Assembly (NCBI RefSeq): GCF_900130055.1
Contig: NZ_FQXU01000004.1
Coordinates: forward strand, 248,001 to 312,000
Source: Clostridium intestinale DSM 6191
Lineage (GTDB): Bacteria; Bacillota; Clostridia; Clostridiales; Clostridiaceae
Length of the DNA: 64,000 nt
Direction of reading: 5' to 3'
The notes beneath the pieces are model-generated. The model searched no databases. It saw nothing but the letters and a program-made list of their open reading frames with translations, and was not told the DNA's origin. This document shows, piece by piece, positions 53,591 to 63,618 of this stretch. Within the stretch, counting starts at the first letter, position 1. Each line of letters begins with the position of its first letter. A program made the position numbers and the translations under genes.

Positions 53591-53616
53591 GAACATCACC
53601 TCATATTTTAAGGTAA

Positions 53617-53645
53617 ATTATAGATTTATGACAATAAGTTGTCAA
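53617..53645 (-). promoter_or_regulatory. Consensus promoter of the WYL regulator
   Basis: Minus strand TTGACA (53640-53645), 17-base spacer, TATAAT (53617-53622). The spacer contains TTATTGTCATAA, close to a dyad and similar to the overlapping TTGTTGACAA, so a regulator site is possible. Confidence 0.85.
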
Positions 53646-53694
53646 CAATATCTTGTTATACTTATCCTATCAAAAATTGAAAGGGGAACTATTT

Positions 53695-54624
53695 ATGAAA
53701 ATAGGTATTCTAGGAACAGGTTTTGGAGCTTATCACGCTCAAATTTACAGTAAACTAAAAAATATAGATTCAATTATAATATGGGGAAGAGATGAGGTAA
53801 AACTTAGAAATATAAAAAATGATATAAATATCGAGACAACAACAGATATACATGATATTCTTGATGACCCTGATATCTCATTAATAGATATATGTCTTCC
53901 AAGTTCATTACACAAAGAATATGCTATAGAAGCTTTAAAAAATGGAAAACATGTATTTTGCGAGACACCTGTCGCATTAACTCTTGAAGATGCTATTTTG
54001 ATGGAACAAGCTTCTAAAAAGTATAACAAGAATATCTTTGTAGACATGTTTATAAAATTTGATGGGCCTTATGACACTCTTTATAAGTTTGTAAAAGAAA
54101 ATAAGTATGGAAATTTAAAAGCTCTTCATCTTAAGAGAAAAACACCTCCCTTATGGGGTTCTTTAGGTTTAGATGAAATTACAACAAAATTGATGTTACA
54201 TGAATTTGATTTTGTTACTTGGTTATTAGGCCCATCAGATGATATAATATCAACCTCAACCCAAAAAGATAAAGATAAGGCCCATGTAGAAACTATCATG
54301 AACTATGAAAACTCATTTGTTGAAATTCAATGTTCTTCCATGATGCCAGAATATCATCCTTTTACAACCTCTTATGAAGCTGTATTTGAAAATGGAACTT
54401 TAGAATATCTAGAAAACGGATATTCTAATAGAACAGAAAAATCTTTAAAGCTATTCACTGATGAATGTCAGCAAGAAATAGAACTTTCTGAAGTTGATTG
54501 TTATGAATGTGCAATCAAACATGTCCTTGAATGTATAGAAAAAGATGTACCAAGTAAGCTAAATATAGATGAAGCTATAATTTCCTTAGAAACAGCACTT
54601 AAGGTAAAAGATTTGATATCATAA
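53695..54624 (+). CDS. Gfo/Idh/MocA family oxidoreductase
   Basis: 309 residues from ATG 53695 (AAAGGGGAACTATTT). N-terminal Rossmann fold with GILGTGFGAYHA, the conserved CETPVALTLEDA block (E-K/T-P motif near residue 95), and the C-terminal substrate domain. It would oxidise or reduce a sugar or inositol-like compound with NAD(P). Divergent from a WYL regulator, which is the likely controller. Confidence 0.9.
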   Translation: MKIGILGTGFGAYHAQIYSKLKNIDSIIIWGRDEVKLRNIKNDINIETTTDIHDILDDPDISLIDICLPSSLHKEYAIEALKNGKHVFCETPVALTLEDAILMEQASKKYNKNIFVDMFIKFDGPYDTLYKFVKENKYGNLKALHLKRKTPPLWGSLGLDEITTKLMLHEFDFVTWLLGPSDDIISTSTQKDKDKAHVETIMNYENSFVEIQCSSMMPEYHPFTTSYEAVFENGTLEYLENGYSNRTEKSLKLFTDECQQEIELSEVDCYECAIKHVLECIEKDVPSKLNIDEAIISLETALKVKDLIS

Positions 54625-54652
54625 TTTTGATAGGCCTTTTTTTAAGTTATTA

Positions 54653-54694
54653 GGCCCATCACACTAACTTATTTAATAAATTCTGTGATGGGCC
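54653..54694. terminator. Terminator between the oxidoreductase and fbp
   Basis: Perfect 11-bp inverted repeat GGCCCATCACA / TGTGATGGGCC between convergent genes, closely similar to the lysS terminator stem. Confidence 0.85.
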
Positions 54695-54701
54695 CAATTA
54701 T

Positions 54702-56696
54702 TTATTTACTTTTCTCTTTTATAAGTCCATTTTTATATGCATATAAAAGCATGTTTAAATCACTTATCTGTTCATTAAGTTCGACTCCTATATCTGTATC
54801 TCTTACTCTTTGCCTTAGTTTAGCAGTTTCTAAAATAACTCTAGAGGATAATATATCCGTTTCTTCTTTGATAGCTTTTTCAGTAGATTCAAAAGGTTCA
54901 TGAGAAACTAATAAAAGTCCAAAGGAGTTATATATCAATGTGTATCCTGCTATTCCTGTCTTTTCTTGATAACTTTTAGAAAAACCTCCATCAATGACAA
55001 GAAGTTTTCCATTTGCCTTAATGGGACTTTCCCCTTTTATTCCTTCAACTGGTACATGTCCATTTATAATGTGATAATTTTCTCCTTTAATACCAAACTC
55101 AGCTGCAATATTATCACATAGAAATTCTTCATCTCTATATTTATAATAATAGTTTTTTTCTTCTTTATGAGTTTTTTTATCCTTAAGAAAATATCTTTCA
55201 AAGGTTGTCATTTTATTTTTCCCAAACAAAGGAGAATTTTGTCCAATCCAAAGGTACCACATTATATCCATTCCATAGGATTTTCTTTCGTTATCATCTT
55301 TATTAAAATACCCTTCTCTAGCTAAGGTATCAAACTTATCTAATAGATCTTTTCCCTTATATACTCCACCATCTATTTCAACAGACTTAAAATCTCCTTC
55401 TTCATCTAAAGGTATACATCCATGATACAATAGATTACAGTTGAATTTTAAATACATGCTCCCTTTTGCAAACAAAAATCTTATATGTCTATTTAGTTTT
55501 TCACTATTTATAAAAGAATGTGTAAGTTTATTTATAAGTTCCTCTTCTTCAAGAGTAAGTTTATAAGGGTTGTCCTTATCTATAGTTGGAAAAAAGCTAT
55601 CTATAAGCTCATATTCTTCCCCTTCAAGTTCAAGTTTACCATTAGAAAAATTAATATTATTAAGAATAAGCCTATCTTCCATCTTAAATTCTTTTCTTCT
55701 TTCTATTATTTCTCCTTCTAGTTTAAACTGGATTACACTTATAGCTTTATGCATCTTTGAGATAAGTACTGCTTCTTTATTACTATATTCCCTGCTGCAT
55801 TCAAAGGTTGGTATAAATCTTTCGCATGGATCATCTTTGTAATACTCAATTGCAAAGGTAGCAAGTGGCAGTAGGTTAATTCCATAACCATCTTCTAAAG
55901 TACCTAGATTCGCATATTTCGCTGATACTCTAAGTACATTTGCAACACATGCCCTAGAGCCTGAAGCTGCCCCCATCCATAAAATATCATGGTTTCCCCA
56001 TTGAATATCAACAGAATGATATTTCTCTAAGGTATCTAATATGATATCAGCTCCTGGTCCTCTATCAAAAATATCTCCTATTATATGTAGCCTGTCTATA
56101 ACAAGCCTTTGTATTAGATTAGAAAGTGCTATGATAAAATCCCTAGCCTTATCTATATCTATTATAGTTTTTATGATTTCTTTATAATAAGCATCTTTAT
56201 CTTCTTTATTTTGATGTTCATGTAAAAGCTCTTCTATTATATATGAAAACTCTTTAGGAAGTGCTTTTCTAACTTTAGAACGGGTATACTTTAAAGATAC
56301 TGTTCTACATAGTTCAATTAATCTATATAGAGTTATTCTGTACCAATCATCAACATTTTCTTCTTGCTCTAATATAATATCTAGTTTCTGCTCAGGATAG
56401 TATATTAAAGTTGCCAAGCTTCTTTTATCACTTTCCCTTAAGGTTTCTCCAAAAATATCATCTAATTTTCTCTTTATTACCCCTGAAGCGTTTTTTAATA
56501 TATGCTTTAGTGCCTCATTTTCTCCATGAACATCTGTAATAAAATGTTCTGTTCCTTTAGGTAAGTTTAAAATAGCCTTTAAGTTAATTATTTCGGTGCT
56601 TGCTGAGTTTATTGTTGGGTATTGTTCTGCTAATAAGTTCAGATATCTTATATTTTTTATTACATCTTCTTTATTTATCTGCAATTCCTTATTCAC
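54702..56696 (-). CDS. fbp: Fructose-1,6-bisphosphatase, class III
   Basis: 664 residues from a GTG at 56696, chosen for AGGAGTG in front. It is the long Firmicute type with a metallophosphatase core: [32 protein letters not shown] and a late NGHVPVEG. It hydrolyses fructose 1,6-bisphosphate in gluconeogenesis. Length matches the family. Monocistronic; no tRNA or riboswitch features upstream. Confidence 0.95.
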   Translation of the reverse strand: MNKELQINKEDVIKNIRYLNLLAEQYPTINSASTEIINLKAILNLPKGTEHFITDVHGENEALKHILKNASGVIKRKLDDIFGETLRESDKRSLATLIYYPEQKLDIILEQEENVDDWYRITLYRLIELCRTVSLKYTRSKVRKALPKEFSYIIEELLHEHQNKEDKDAYYKEIIKTIIDIDKARDFIIALSNLIQRLVIDRLHIIGDIFDRGPGADIILDTLEKYHSVDIQWGNHDILWMGAASGSRACVANVLRVSAKYANLGTLEDGYGINLLPLATFAIEYYKDDPCERFIPTFECSREYSNKEAVLISKMHKAISVIQFKLEGEIIERRKEFKMEDRLILNNINFSNGKLELEGEEYELIDSFFPTIDKDNPYKLTLEEEELINKLTHSFINSEKLNRHIRFLFAKGSMYLKFNCNLLYHGCIPLDEEGDFKSVEIDGGVYKGKDLLDKFDTLAREGYFNKDDNERKSYGMDIMWYLWIGQNSPLFGKNKMTTFERYFLKDKKTHKEEKNYYYKYRDEEFLCDNIAAEFGIKGENYHIINGHVPVEGIKGESPIKANGKLLVIDGGFSKSYQEKTGIAGYTLIYNSFGLLLVSHEPFESTEKAIKEETDILSSRVILETAKLRQRVRDTDIGVELNEQISDLNMLLYAYKNGLIKEKSK

Positions 56697-56923
56697 AAAA
56701 TCACTCCTAATTCGCAATTAGTATATCACATATACATTTATGCTATATTATTAAAGTTTGATAACAATATCTTACTACGTTCACATTTTAAAAACAACAT
56801 TTACTGGAAATTGTAACTTTTTATTTACCACGTTGTTTATTTTCATGAACCATCTTAATCAAACTTTACTTTATATGTTAAAATAGTATTATACTTATTA
56901 GATATTAAAAGGAGTTGTTGAAT

Positions 56924-58102
56924 ATGCAAGATTTTAATTTTTACACACCTACCCAAGTTGTTTTTGGTAAAAAAGGCGAAGATAAAGTAGGAGAACTAAT
57001 TAACGCCCTAAACTGTAAAAAGGTATTAGTTCACTTTGGAGGAAATAGTGCCAAGAAATCTGGTTTATTAGATAGAGTTTTTGATTCTTTAACCCAATCA
57101 GGAATCGATTACGTAAGTCTTGGAGGAGTAGTTCCAAATCCTAGACTTTCTAAAGTTTATGAAGGTATAGATTTATGTAAAAAAGAAAATGTTGATTTTA
57201 TTCTAGCTATTGGCGGAGGAAGTGTTATAGACTCTGCTAAAGCAATCGGTTATGGTATGGCAAATGATTGTGATGTATGGGATTTCTATATGAAAAAATC
57301 TATTCCAACAGGCTGCCTACCTATAGGAACTATACTTACTTTGTCTGCTGCAGGTAGTGAAATGAGTAATTCTTCTGTAATAACTAATGAAGAAGGATGG
57401 CTTAAGAGAGGCTGCAACTCAGACTACTGTCGCCCAAAATTTGCAATAATGAATCCTGAGTTAACATATACTCTTCCACCATATCAAACTGCTAGTGGTT
57501 CTACAGATATTCTTATGCATACCATGGAGCGTTACTTTACTCAAGGTGGAACTATGGAACTTACTGATGGTATAAGTGAAGCTCTTATGAGAACAGTAAT
57601 TAATAATTCTAAAATGCTTATTAAAGATCCAACTAACTATGAAGCACGTGCTGAAGTTATGTGGGCTGGAAGCCTTTCTCATAATGGATTAACAGGCTGC
57701 GGCTCTATAGGTGATTGGGCTTGCCATCAATTAGAACATGAACTTGGTGGAATGTTTGACGTAGCTCATGGCGCTGGACTAGCTGCTGTTTGGGGAAGCT
57801 GGGCAAGATATGTTTATAAATATAATATAGCTCGTTTTGCACAATTTGCTGTAAATGTTCTTGGAGTTCCTAATGATTTTTCTGACCAAGAAAAAACTGC
57901 TTTAGTTGGTATTGAGGCTATGGAAGCTTACTATAAATCAATAGACATGCCTATTTCTATAAAAGAACTTGGTGTTGAACTTAATGATGAGCAAATTAAA
58001 GAACTTGCTTATAAATGCAGTTTCCAAAACACTAGAACTGTTGGCGGTGTTAAAGCCTTAAATACTGAAGACATGATAGAAATCTATAAAATGGCTAGAT
58101 AG
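56924..58102 (+). CDS. Iron-containing alcohol dehydrogenase (butanol dehydrogenase-like)
   Basis: 392 residues from ATG 56924 (AAAGGAGTTGTTGAAT). NAD-binding GGGSVIDSAKAI (near residue 95), then metal-ligand region HQLEHELGGMFDVAHGAGLAAV (near 265) with the conserved histidines. The start MQDFNFYTPTQVVFGK resembles clostridial NADH-dependent butanol dehydrogenases. It reduces aldehydes to alcohols during fermentation. Strong terminator behind, and 86 bases separate it from the convergent gabT gene. Confidence 0.92.
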   Translation: MQDFNFYTPTQVVFGKKGEDKVGELINALNCKKVLVHFGGNSAKKSGLLDRVFDSLTQSGIDYVSLGGVVPNPRLSKVYEGIDLCKKENVDFILAIGGGSVIDSAKAIGYGMANDCDVWDFYMKKSIPTGCLPIGTILTLSAAGSEMSNSSVITNEEGWLKRGCNSDYCRPKFAIMNPELTYTLPPYQTASGSTDILMHTMERYFTQGGTMELTDGISEALMRTVINNSKMLIKDPTNYEARAEVMWAGSLSHNGLTGCGSIGDWACHQLEHELGGMFDVAHGAGLAAVWGSWARYVYKYNIARFAQFAVNVLGVPNDFSDQEKTALVGIEAMEAYYKSIDMPISIKELGVELNDEQIKELAYKCSFQNTRTVGGVKALNTEDMIEIYKMAR

Positions 58103-58112
58103 TTAACATAAA

Positions 58113-58154
58113 AGAGTTAATAGTGATTATTGAAATTCCTTCACTATTAACTCT
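58113..58154. terminator. Terminator between the butanol dehydrogenase gene and gabT
   Basis: Perfect 14-bp inverted repeat AGAGTTAATAGTGA / TCACTATTAACTCT followed by CTTAATT, between convergent genes. Confidence 0.88.
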
Positions 58155-58187
58155 CTTAATTATCAACATAAAATGAGGTCAATGAAA

Positions 58188-59528
58188 CTATAGACATTCA
58201 TAAATTGACTCTTCTAAAACATCCATCCCATATTTAACCTGTTCATCTGTCATAACTAATGGCGGTAAAAATCGAATTACATTTCCTAAAATCCCTGCAT
58301 TTAAAAATATAACTCCTTTTTTATAACACTTTCCGATTATTTCTTTTACTAAAGCTGAGGCTGGCTCTTTAGTTTCTCTATCTTTTACAATTTCTATTGC
58401 CATCATGGAACCTAGGCCTCTAACATCACCAATTATATCGTACTTCTCTCTCATGTCACTTAGTCTTTTGTGCATATATTCTCCAAGTTTTTGTGACTTT
58501 TCACATAAGTTTTCTTTTTCTATTTTTTCTATAACTTTAAGAGCAGCTATACATCCAAGAGGACTTCCAGAATAAGTTCCTCCTATACCGCCAACACATG
58601 CAGAATCCATTATATCCTTCTTTCCTACTACTGCACTTAAAGGAATTCCTGCTGCAATTGATTTAGATAAAGTAATTAAATCTGGTTCTATTCCATAATG
58701 CTCATAGGCAAACATTTTTCCTGTTCTTCCAAAACCAGCTTGAATTTCATCTACTATAAAAACTATATTATTTTCATTACAGATTTTTTGAAGTTCCTTC
58801 ATATACCTTGCTTGTGGAACTACGAAACCACCTTCCCCTTGTAGTGGTTCAACTATAAGGCAAGCTATCATATCTGGAGAAAGTGTTGTTTTCAGCATAC
58901 TTTTTAAGCTATCTATACATCCATCAACATAAGCTTCTTCTGAAACTCCAAACGGTGCTCTATAAGCATAAGGAAACTCAAACTTATAAGTTTCTGGTGC
59001 AAATGGACCAAATCCATTTTTGTATGGCTTGTATTTACTTGTTATAGACATAGTCATATTGGTACGCCCATGGAAAGAACCTGTAGCTGATAATATTCCA
59101 GTTTTCTTGGTGTAGGTTCTAGCAAGTTTTATTGCATTTTCTACTGCTTCTGCTCCACTATTTGCAAACATAACCTTCTTCTCATAATCACCAACTGTTA
59201 TTTCGGTTAACTTCTTTGCCAAAGCTCCATAAGATTCATAAGTCACTACATTGTAGCCTGGGTGTATATATTTCTCTATTTGCTCTTTTAAAGCATCAAC
59301 TACTTCTTCATCACAATGTCCAACATTTTGAACCCCAATAGCTGCTGCAAAATCTAAAAATACATTTCCATCAACATCTTTAATTAAGGCTCCTTTTGCT
59401 TCTTCAATAGCTATATCCGTGGATACAGATACCCCATCAGCTACATACTTTTTTCTCTCCTCCAAGATCTCCTTTGATTTAGGTCCTGGTATCTCGGTTA
59501 CTAATTTTACGTTTAATTCCTCTATCAT
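58188..59528 (-). CDS. gabT: 4-aminobutyrate aminotransferase-like class III aminotransferase
   Basis: 446 residues after GTTAGGAGGACTTATTT. Class III PLP aminotransferase: NSGAEAVENAIKLAR, SFHGRT, the IVDEIQAGFGRTGKMFA block with the PLP-binding Asp, and the Schiff-base lysine in TLSKSIAAGIPLS. It converts 4-aminobutyrate (or a related omega-amino acid) and 2-oxoglutarate to semialdehyde and glutamate. Neighbouring PucR regulator, polar amino acid importer and iron ADH support such a route. Confidence 0.88.
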   Translation of the reverse strand: MIEELNVKLVTEIPGPKSKEILEERKKYVADGVSVSTDIAIEEAKGALIKDVDGNVFLDFAAAIGVQNVGHCDEEVVDALKEQIEKYIHPGYNVVTYESYGALAKKLTEITVGDYEKKVMFANSGAEAVENAIKLARTYTKKTGILSATGSFHGRTNMTMSITSKYKPYKNGFGPFAPETYKFEFPYAYRAPFGVSEEAYVDGCIDSLKSMLKTTLSPDMIACLIVEPLQGEGGFVVPQARYMKELQKICNENNIVFIVDEIQAGFGRTGKMFAYEHYGIEPDLITLSKSIAAGIPLSAVVGKKDIMDSACVGGIGGTYSGSPLGCIAALKVIEKIEKENLCEKSQKLGEYMHKRLSDMREKYDIIGDVRGLGSMMAIEIVKDRETKEPASALVKEIIGKCYKKGVIFLNAGILGNVIRFLPPLVMTDEQVKYGMDVLEESIYECL

Positions 59529-59560
59529 AAATAAGTCCTCCTAACAATGATAATCAAAAA

Positions 59561-59596
59561 AAATGAGAGCCCATGTTAGCTAACATGAAGACTCCC
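59561..59596 (-). terminator. Terminator between the PucR gene and gabT
   Basis: Minus strand GGGAGTCTTCATGTTA / TAACATGGGCTCTC stem followed by eight T. It ends the PucR transcript or acts as an attenuator before gabT. Confidence 0.82.
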
Positions 59597-59693
59597 TTGT
59601 CCCTAATGGTTCAATTTAACTTATATTTATATACTAATACTTTCACTTTAACATTTCTATGTCCAAGTTCCATAAGCTTTTTGTCTATATTGA

Positions 59694-60908
59694 CTAAAGC
59701 ATTTTCTGTATGTTTAGTGCTATTCTCACTTTCATACAATCATTAAAGTTGTGCAAATCACAATTTAATAATTCTTCTATTTTTTTAATCTTATACTTAA
59801 GAGTATTTCTATGCAAAAATAACTTCTCTGCAGTAACTGTTATATTACAGTTTTCATTTAAATAAGTATCTAATATCTCAATTAAATCTTTGTCTTTGTT
59901 ATCCTTACTGCTGATTGCTCCTAAAGTATCTCTAAAGTAATTTTCTAAAACATGTTTGTTTTTAATATTAAATAAAAGAGAATAAACTCCTGCATCTTTA
60001 TATTTTATTATAGTATTATTAAGTCCTTCACATTTTAAGCTATCAATAGCTATCTCGGCTTCATTTAATGACTGCTTCATCATTTTTAAATCCTTATATG
60101 GATTCCCAATACCTACACTTACAGTAATTCCATCAATACGTTTGTGAATTAACTGCTGAATTTCTATTAAAGCTTTCTCAACTCTTTTCATAAAGTTTTC
60201 TTCTGACTTTGCAAAAAAGATAACAGAATCATCCTTATCTATTATTGGAACCTTTAGTGCGTGTTTCTCTAATACATCTTGTACTAATTTTCTAAAAGTT
60301 ACTTTAAGTTTAGATATACTAACTTCATCATCTAAATCTTTTAACTTCAAATACTTTTCAAATCCATCTATATCTATGACGCATATACAACATTCCCCTG
60401 ATAAATTGTACCCAAAATAGGCAGCCTTTTGTATAGCATCCCCTTCTAATTCTCCATCCCCAAAAAGTATATTGCTTAAAAAGTGAGTAAGAGAATTTTC
60501 TTCTATACGAGATAGAACTATTGCGTTACTTATTTCTCTTGAAACCTCAACTAGCTTTACCTCCCAAGGAAGTTCAAATAAAGGCATTCCTAGTTTATTT
60601 GCAAGTTCAATAGCTTCACTTGGCACAGTTTTTATATAAGGGCCAACATTTACTACAAGTCCTGCTCCATTTCTTTCATCAATACCTTTTATAAATTCTA
60701 ATAACATCTCAGTATTATCCTTAATACCAACCCCAGTTATAAAGATAATCTCTCCCCCTTGAAGCCACTTAATTCCTTCTAATGGGTTTTCAAAACATTC
60801 CGCTACATATATCCATTCTACACATTTCTCAAGTCCAGTCTCCCCTCCAACAAGCTGAAGAGTTTTTAATGAATCTAATTTAAGTATATCTCTCACAGAA
60901 ATTGACAC
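59694..60908 (-). CDS. PucR family transcriptional regulator
   Basis: 404 residues from a GTG at 60908 (GGGTGG six bases before; N-terminus then reads MSISVRDILKLDSLKT as in relatives). An N-terminal PucR/purine-catabolism sensing domain (about 1-125), a GGDEF-like middle domain with no GGDEF motif, and a C-terminal HTH_30 (TVTAEKLFLHRNTLKYKIKKIEELL). Such regulators control amino acid, purine and GABA catabolic genes; here the likely targets are gabT and the ABC transporter on either side. Confidence 0.9.
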   Translation of the reverse strand: MSISVRDILKLDSLKTLQLVGGETGLEKCVEWIYVAECFENPLEGIKWLQGGEIIFITGVGIKDNTEMLLEFIKGIDERNGAGLVVNVGPYIKTVPSEAIELANKLGMPLFELPWEVKLVEVSREISNAIVLSRIEENSLTHFLSNILFGDGELEGDAIQKAAYFGYNLSGECCICVIDIDGFEKYLKLKDLDDEVSISKLKVTFRKLVQDVLEKHALKVPIIDKDDSVIFFAKSEENFMKRVEKALIEIQQLIHKRIDGITVSVGIGNPYKDLKMMKQSLNEAEIAIDSLKCEGLNNTIIKYKDAGVYSLLFNIKNKHVLENYFRDTLGAISSKDNKDKDLIEILDTYLNENCNITVTAEKLFLHRNTLKYKIKKIEELLNCDLHNFNDCMKVRIALNIQKML

Positions 60909-61018
60909 AACATCCACCCTATTTCATAATTTATTTTAAGAAATCACCATTTACTTATATTATTTTTATCATATATCTTTATATAAAAATACCCTTTTAT
61001 GTAATTTCTTTAATAAAT

Positions 61019-61726
61019 TTAGTTGAATTTTTGCATCTTTTTTTCTAATAGTTTAACTAATTGAGAAAGAGGTAAACTTAATATAAGGTATGCTATTGCT
61101 AAAAGAGTATAAGACTCAATAGTTAAGAAGGATTGTGACGCATAACTTTGAGTTCGCAGAAGTAGTTCACTAACTGCAACATAAGCTAAAAGTGATGTAT
61201 CCTTTAACATCATAACCAAATAATTACCGAATACAGGAACCACATTTCTAAGGGCTTGAGGAATTATTATTCTAACTAATAGTTGTGTGTTAGTAAGCCC
61301 AAGTGCTAAAGCTGCCTCAGTTTGTCCAATCTCTATAGCAAGTATTGAAGATCTTATTACTTCTGATATATAACAGCCATAGTTTATTCCAAGTCCCAAA
61401 ATTCCTGCTGTTAATGAGCTTATCCTAAACTGATACCCAGGATTCCAAAGCTGTACAATCATCGATATCAATAAAGGTACAACATAATACATATATACTA
61501 GTTGTACTAAAAGCGGTGTTCCTCTTATAAACTCCAAAACCACAGTTAAAATTCCTCTTAATATCTTAAACTTACTTATACGCCCAATTGCAATAAATAA
61601 ACCTAATATCATTGCCAGTAAAAAACCAAATATAGTCGCCTGCAAAACAATCCATAAACCATCAATTAATGAAGGCACTAAATACTTAAATGCAGTATAA
61701 AAATCTAAGTTAGCTAAAATATCCAT
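61019..61726 (-). CDS. Polar amino acid ABC transporter permease
   Basis: 235 residues with five hydrophobic segments of the HisM type and the EAA loop EAALALGLTNTQLLVRIIIPQALR. FIRGTPLLVQL is the N-terminal family motif. Starts after AGAGGAGGTAACTTAT. Pairs with the binding protein and ATPase encoded just upstream to import an amino acid. Confidence 0.93.
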   Translation of the reverse strand: MDILANLDFYTAFKYLVPSLIDGLWIVLQATIFGFLLAMILGLFIAIGRISKFKILRGILTVVLEFIRGTPLLVQLVYMYYVVPLLISMIVQLWNPGYQFRISSLTAGILGLGINYGCYISEVIRSSILAIEIGQTEAALALGLTNTQLLVRIIIPQALRNVVPVFGNYLVMMLKDTSLLAYVAVSELLLRTQSYASQSFLTIESYTLLAIAYLILSLPLSQLVKLLEKKMQKFN

Positions 61727-61746
61727 ATAAGTTACCTCCTCTTTCT

Positions 61747-61774
61747 AAAAAAGAATCCATAAGGATTCTTTTTT
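61747..61774 (-). terminator. Hairpin between binding protein and permease genes
   Basis: AAAAAAGAATCC / GGATTCTTTTTT stem right after the binding-protein stop. Such partial terminators commonly raise binding protein over permease levels. Confidence 0.8.
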
Positions 61775-61775
61775 A

Positions 61776-62633
61776 CTATTTACTCTTACCATCTTCTATT
61801 GAAACAAAATAATCTTTGTTCATTCCATACTTCTCAAGTAATTTAAGTACTGTTCCATCTTTTTTCATTTCATCAAGTTTTTCATTAACTGCATCTGCTA
61901 AACTTGTATCATCTTTTCTAACAGCAGCTGCTACCATTCCTGAAGCTTCTGGTTCATATGGAGATAAGATTTTTAAACTAAGACTGCTATCTTGTGATAA
62001 TGTGTATCCTGCAACCATACCATCTGTTATACATGCATCAATTTTTCCAGTGTTAACAGCTAACATAAGTTCAGATTGACTGCCAAATACCTTAACTTCT
62101 TTTACTTGACCTGCTTGTTGCCATTTTTGAGCTGTTTCTAGGAAAGCAGTTCCCTTTTGTCCACCCAAAACTAAGTTTTTCAAATCTGCTTTACTGCTAA
62201 CCTTAGAATCTTTAGGTATAACTACAGCTTCACCTTCTTTGTACCATATGTTTGTAAACAAGGCTAATTTCTTACGTTCTTCTTTAACATACATGCCGTC
62301 AGTTACCATATCAACAGAGTTATTATTTAACTCAACTAAAAGATTTTCAAATGGTATCTGTTTCATTTCTACTTTATTAATTCCAAGTCTTTTTGCAATT
62401 TCTTTAATTATTTCAGCATCAATACCGCTAAATTCATTTGTCTTTGCATCTATAAAAGCAAATGGTGCATCATTTGAAGATGCTACTGTAAGAACCCCTT
62501 TTTCTTTTATTGTTGCTAGAGTGTCCTTTTTTCCACCACTTGCTTCCGTGGACTTTCCACCACATCCTGTCATTACTGAAACTGAACTTATTAACGCAAG
62601 AATAACTAATAATTTTTTATATCCCCTTTTCAT
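61776..62633 (-). CDS. Amino acid ABC transporter substrate-binding lipoprotein
   Basis: 285 residues from ATG 62633, which is better spaced from AAAGGGG than the ATG two codons earlier. Lipoprotein signal with lipobox VMTGC (Cys near 24). Mature part is an SBP_bac_3 domain: APFAFIDAKTNEFSGIDAEIIKEIAKRLG, DMVTDGMYVKEERK, LGGQKGTAF. Captures a polar amino acid outside the membrane; exact ligand unknown, GABA-like compounds possible from context. Confidence 0.92.
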   Translation of the reverse strand: MKRGYKKLLVILALISSVSVMTGCGGKSTEASGGKKDTLATIKEKGVLTVASSNDAPFAFIDAKTNEFSGIDAEIIKEIAKRLGINKVEMKQIPFENLLVELNNNSVDMVTDGMYVKEERKKLALFTNIWYKEGEAVVIPKDSKVSSKADLKNLVLGGQKGTAFLETAQKWQQAGQVKEVKVFGSQSELMLAVNTGKIDACITDGMVAGYTLSQDSSLSLKILSPYEPEASGMVAAAVRKDDTSLADAVNEKLDEMKKDGTVLKLLEKYGMNKDYFVSIEDGKSK

Positions 62634-62666
62634 ATACATTCCCCTTTTTATGTTTATTTTTAAAGC

Positions 62667-63410
62667 CTAAGCTTCTAAAGCAAAATCACTTAATACTCTT
62701 GATAAAAACTCTTTGGTTCTTTTGTGTTTTGGTTCTGTAAACATGTCTTTTGGTTTTCCTTCCTCAACTATATATCCTTTTTCCATAAAAATAACCCTAT
62801 CTGATACATCTCTTGCAAAACCCATTTCATGAGTTACAACTACCATTGTCATTCCATCTTTAGCTAATCTTTTCATAACATCCAATACATCCCCAACAAG
62901 TTCTGGATCTAAAGCAGAAGTTGGTTCATCAAATAAAAGCATTTTAGGCTCCATGGCAAGTGCTCTAGCTATTGCAACTCTCTGTTGCTGTCCTCCTGAT
63001 AAAGTCTTGGGATATGATTCTGCTTTATCCTTTAAACCTACTCTATCTAAAAGTTCAAGGGCATAGGCTCTTGCTTCTTTCTTATTTTTTCTTTTTGTAA
63101 GAACTGGCGCAAGCATAACATTTTCTAAAACTGTGTATAAAGGAAATAGATTAAATCTCTGAAACACCATCCCAACCTCTTCTCTAAGGTCTCTGCTGTC
63201 TATGCCACTATCAAGCACATTGTTTCCATCATAATATAACTTTCCGCTAGTAGGTATCTCAAGTAGATTAAGACATCTTAGTAGTGTGCTTTTACCTGAT
63301 CCAGATGGTCCTATTATGCATACCACTTCCCCTTCTTGTATATCCAAACTTATATCTTTCAAAACTTCTAACTCACCAAACTTTTTAGATAGTCCCAAAA
63401 TTTTATACAT
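62667..63410 (-). CDS. Amino acid ABC transporter ATP-binding protein
   Basis: 247 residues from ATG 63410 (GAAGGAGAGATAAGT in front). Walker [11 protein letters not shown]-loop VFQRFNLFP, signature LSGGQQQRV, Walker [13 protein letters not shown] and H-loop VTHEMG are all present, as in GlnQ/HisP proteins. Energises uptake with the permease and binding protein downstream. Confidence 0.95.
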   Translation of the reverse strand: MYKILGLSKKFGELEVLKDISLDIQEGEVVCIIGPSGSGKSTLLRCLNLLEIPTSGKLYYDGNNVLDSGIDSRDLREEVGMVFQRFNLFPLYTVLENVMLAPVLTKRKNKKEARAYALELLDRVGLKDKAESYPKTLSGGQQQRVAIARALAMEPKMLLFDEPTSALDPELVGDVLDVMKRLAKDGMTMVVVTHEMGFARDVSDRVIFMEKGYIVEEGKPKDMFTEPKHKRTKEFLSRVLSDFALEA

Positions 63411-63439
63411 ACTTATCTCTCCTTCCATAGAAAAATAAA

Positions 63440-63475
63440 AAAGGCACACTGACCAATTAATTTCAGTGCACCTTT
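63440..63475 (-). terminator. Terminator or attenuator ahead of the ABC transporter genes
   Basis: Minus strand AAAGGTGCACTGA / TCAGTGTGCCTTT (13 bp with two G-U pairs) followed by TTTATTTTT. It lies 30 bases before the ATPase start and 144 bases after the upstream gene, so it may attenuate transcription into the transporter. Confidence 0.72.
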
Positions 63476-63618
63476 GCATTTAAAATTTATTTATATTTCT
63501 TTAATTAAATATCTTATCTATCGGATAAAAGTATATTATCACATTTATAATCTCTAAGTCTATTTACTTTACTGACAATATTTTAGTGCAGTATGAACAA
63601 TATATTTAAAAAATTTGT

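Noticed and set aside
55518-55842. Plus-strand frames inside fbp
   Set aside because: Lys/Phe/Ser-rich antisense translations without initiation signals.
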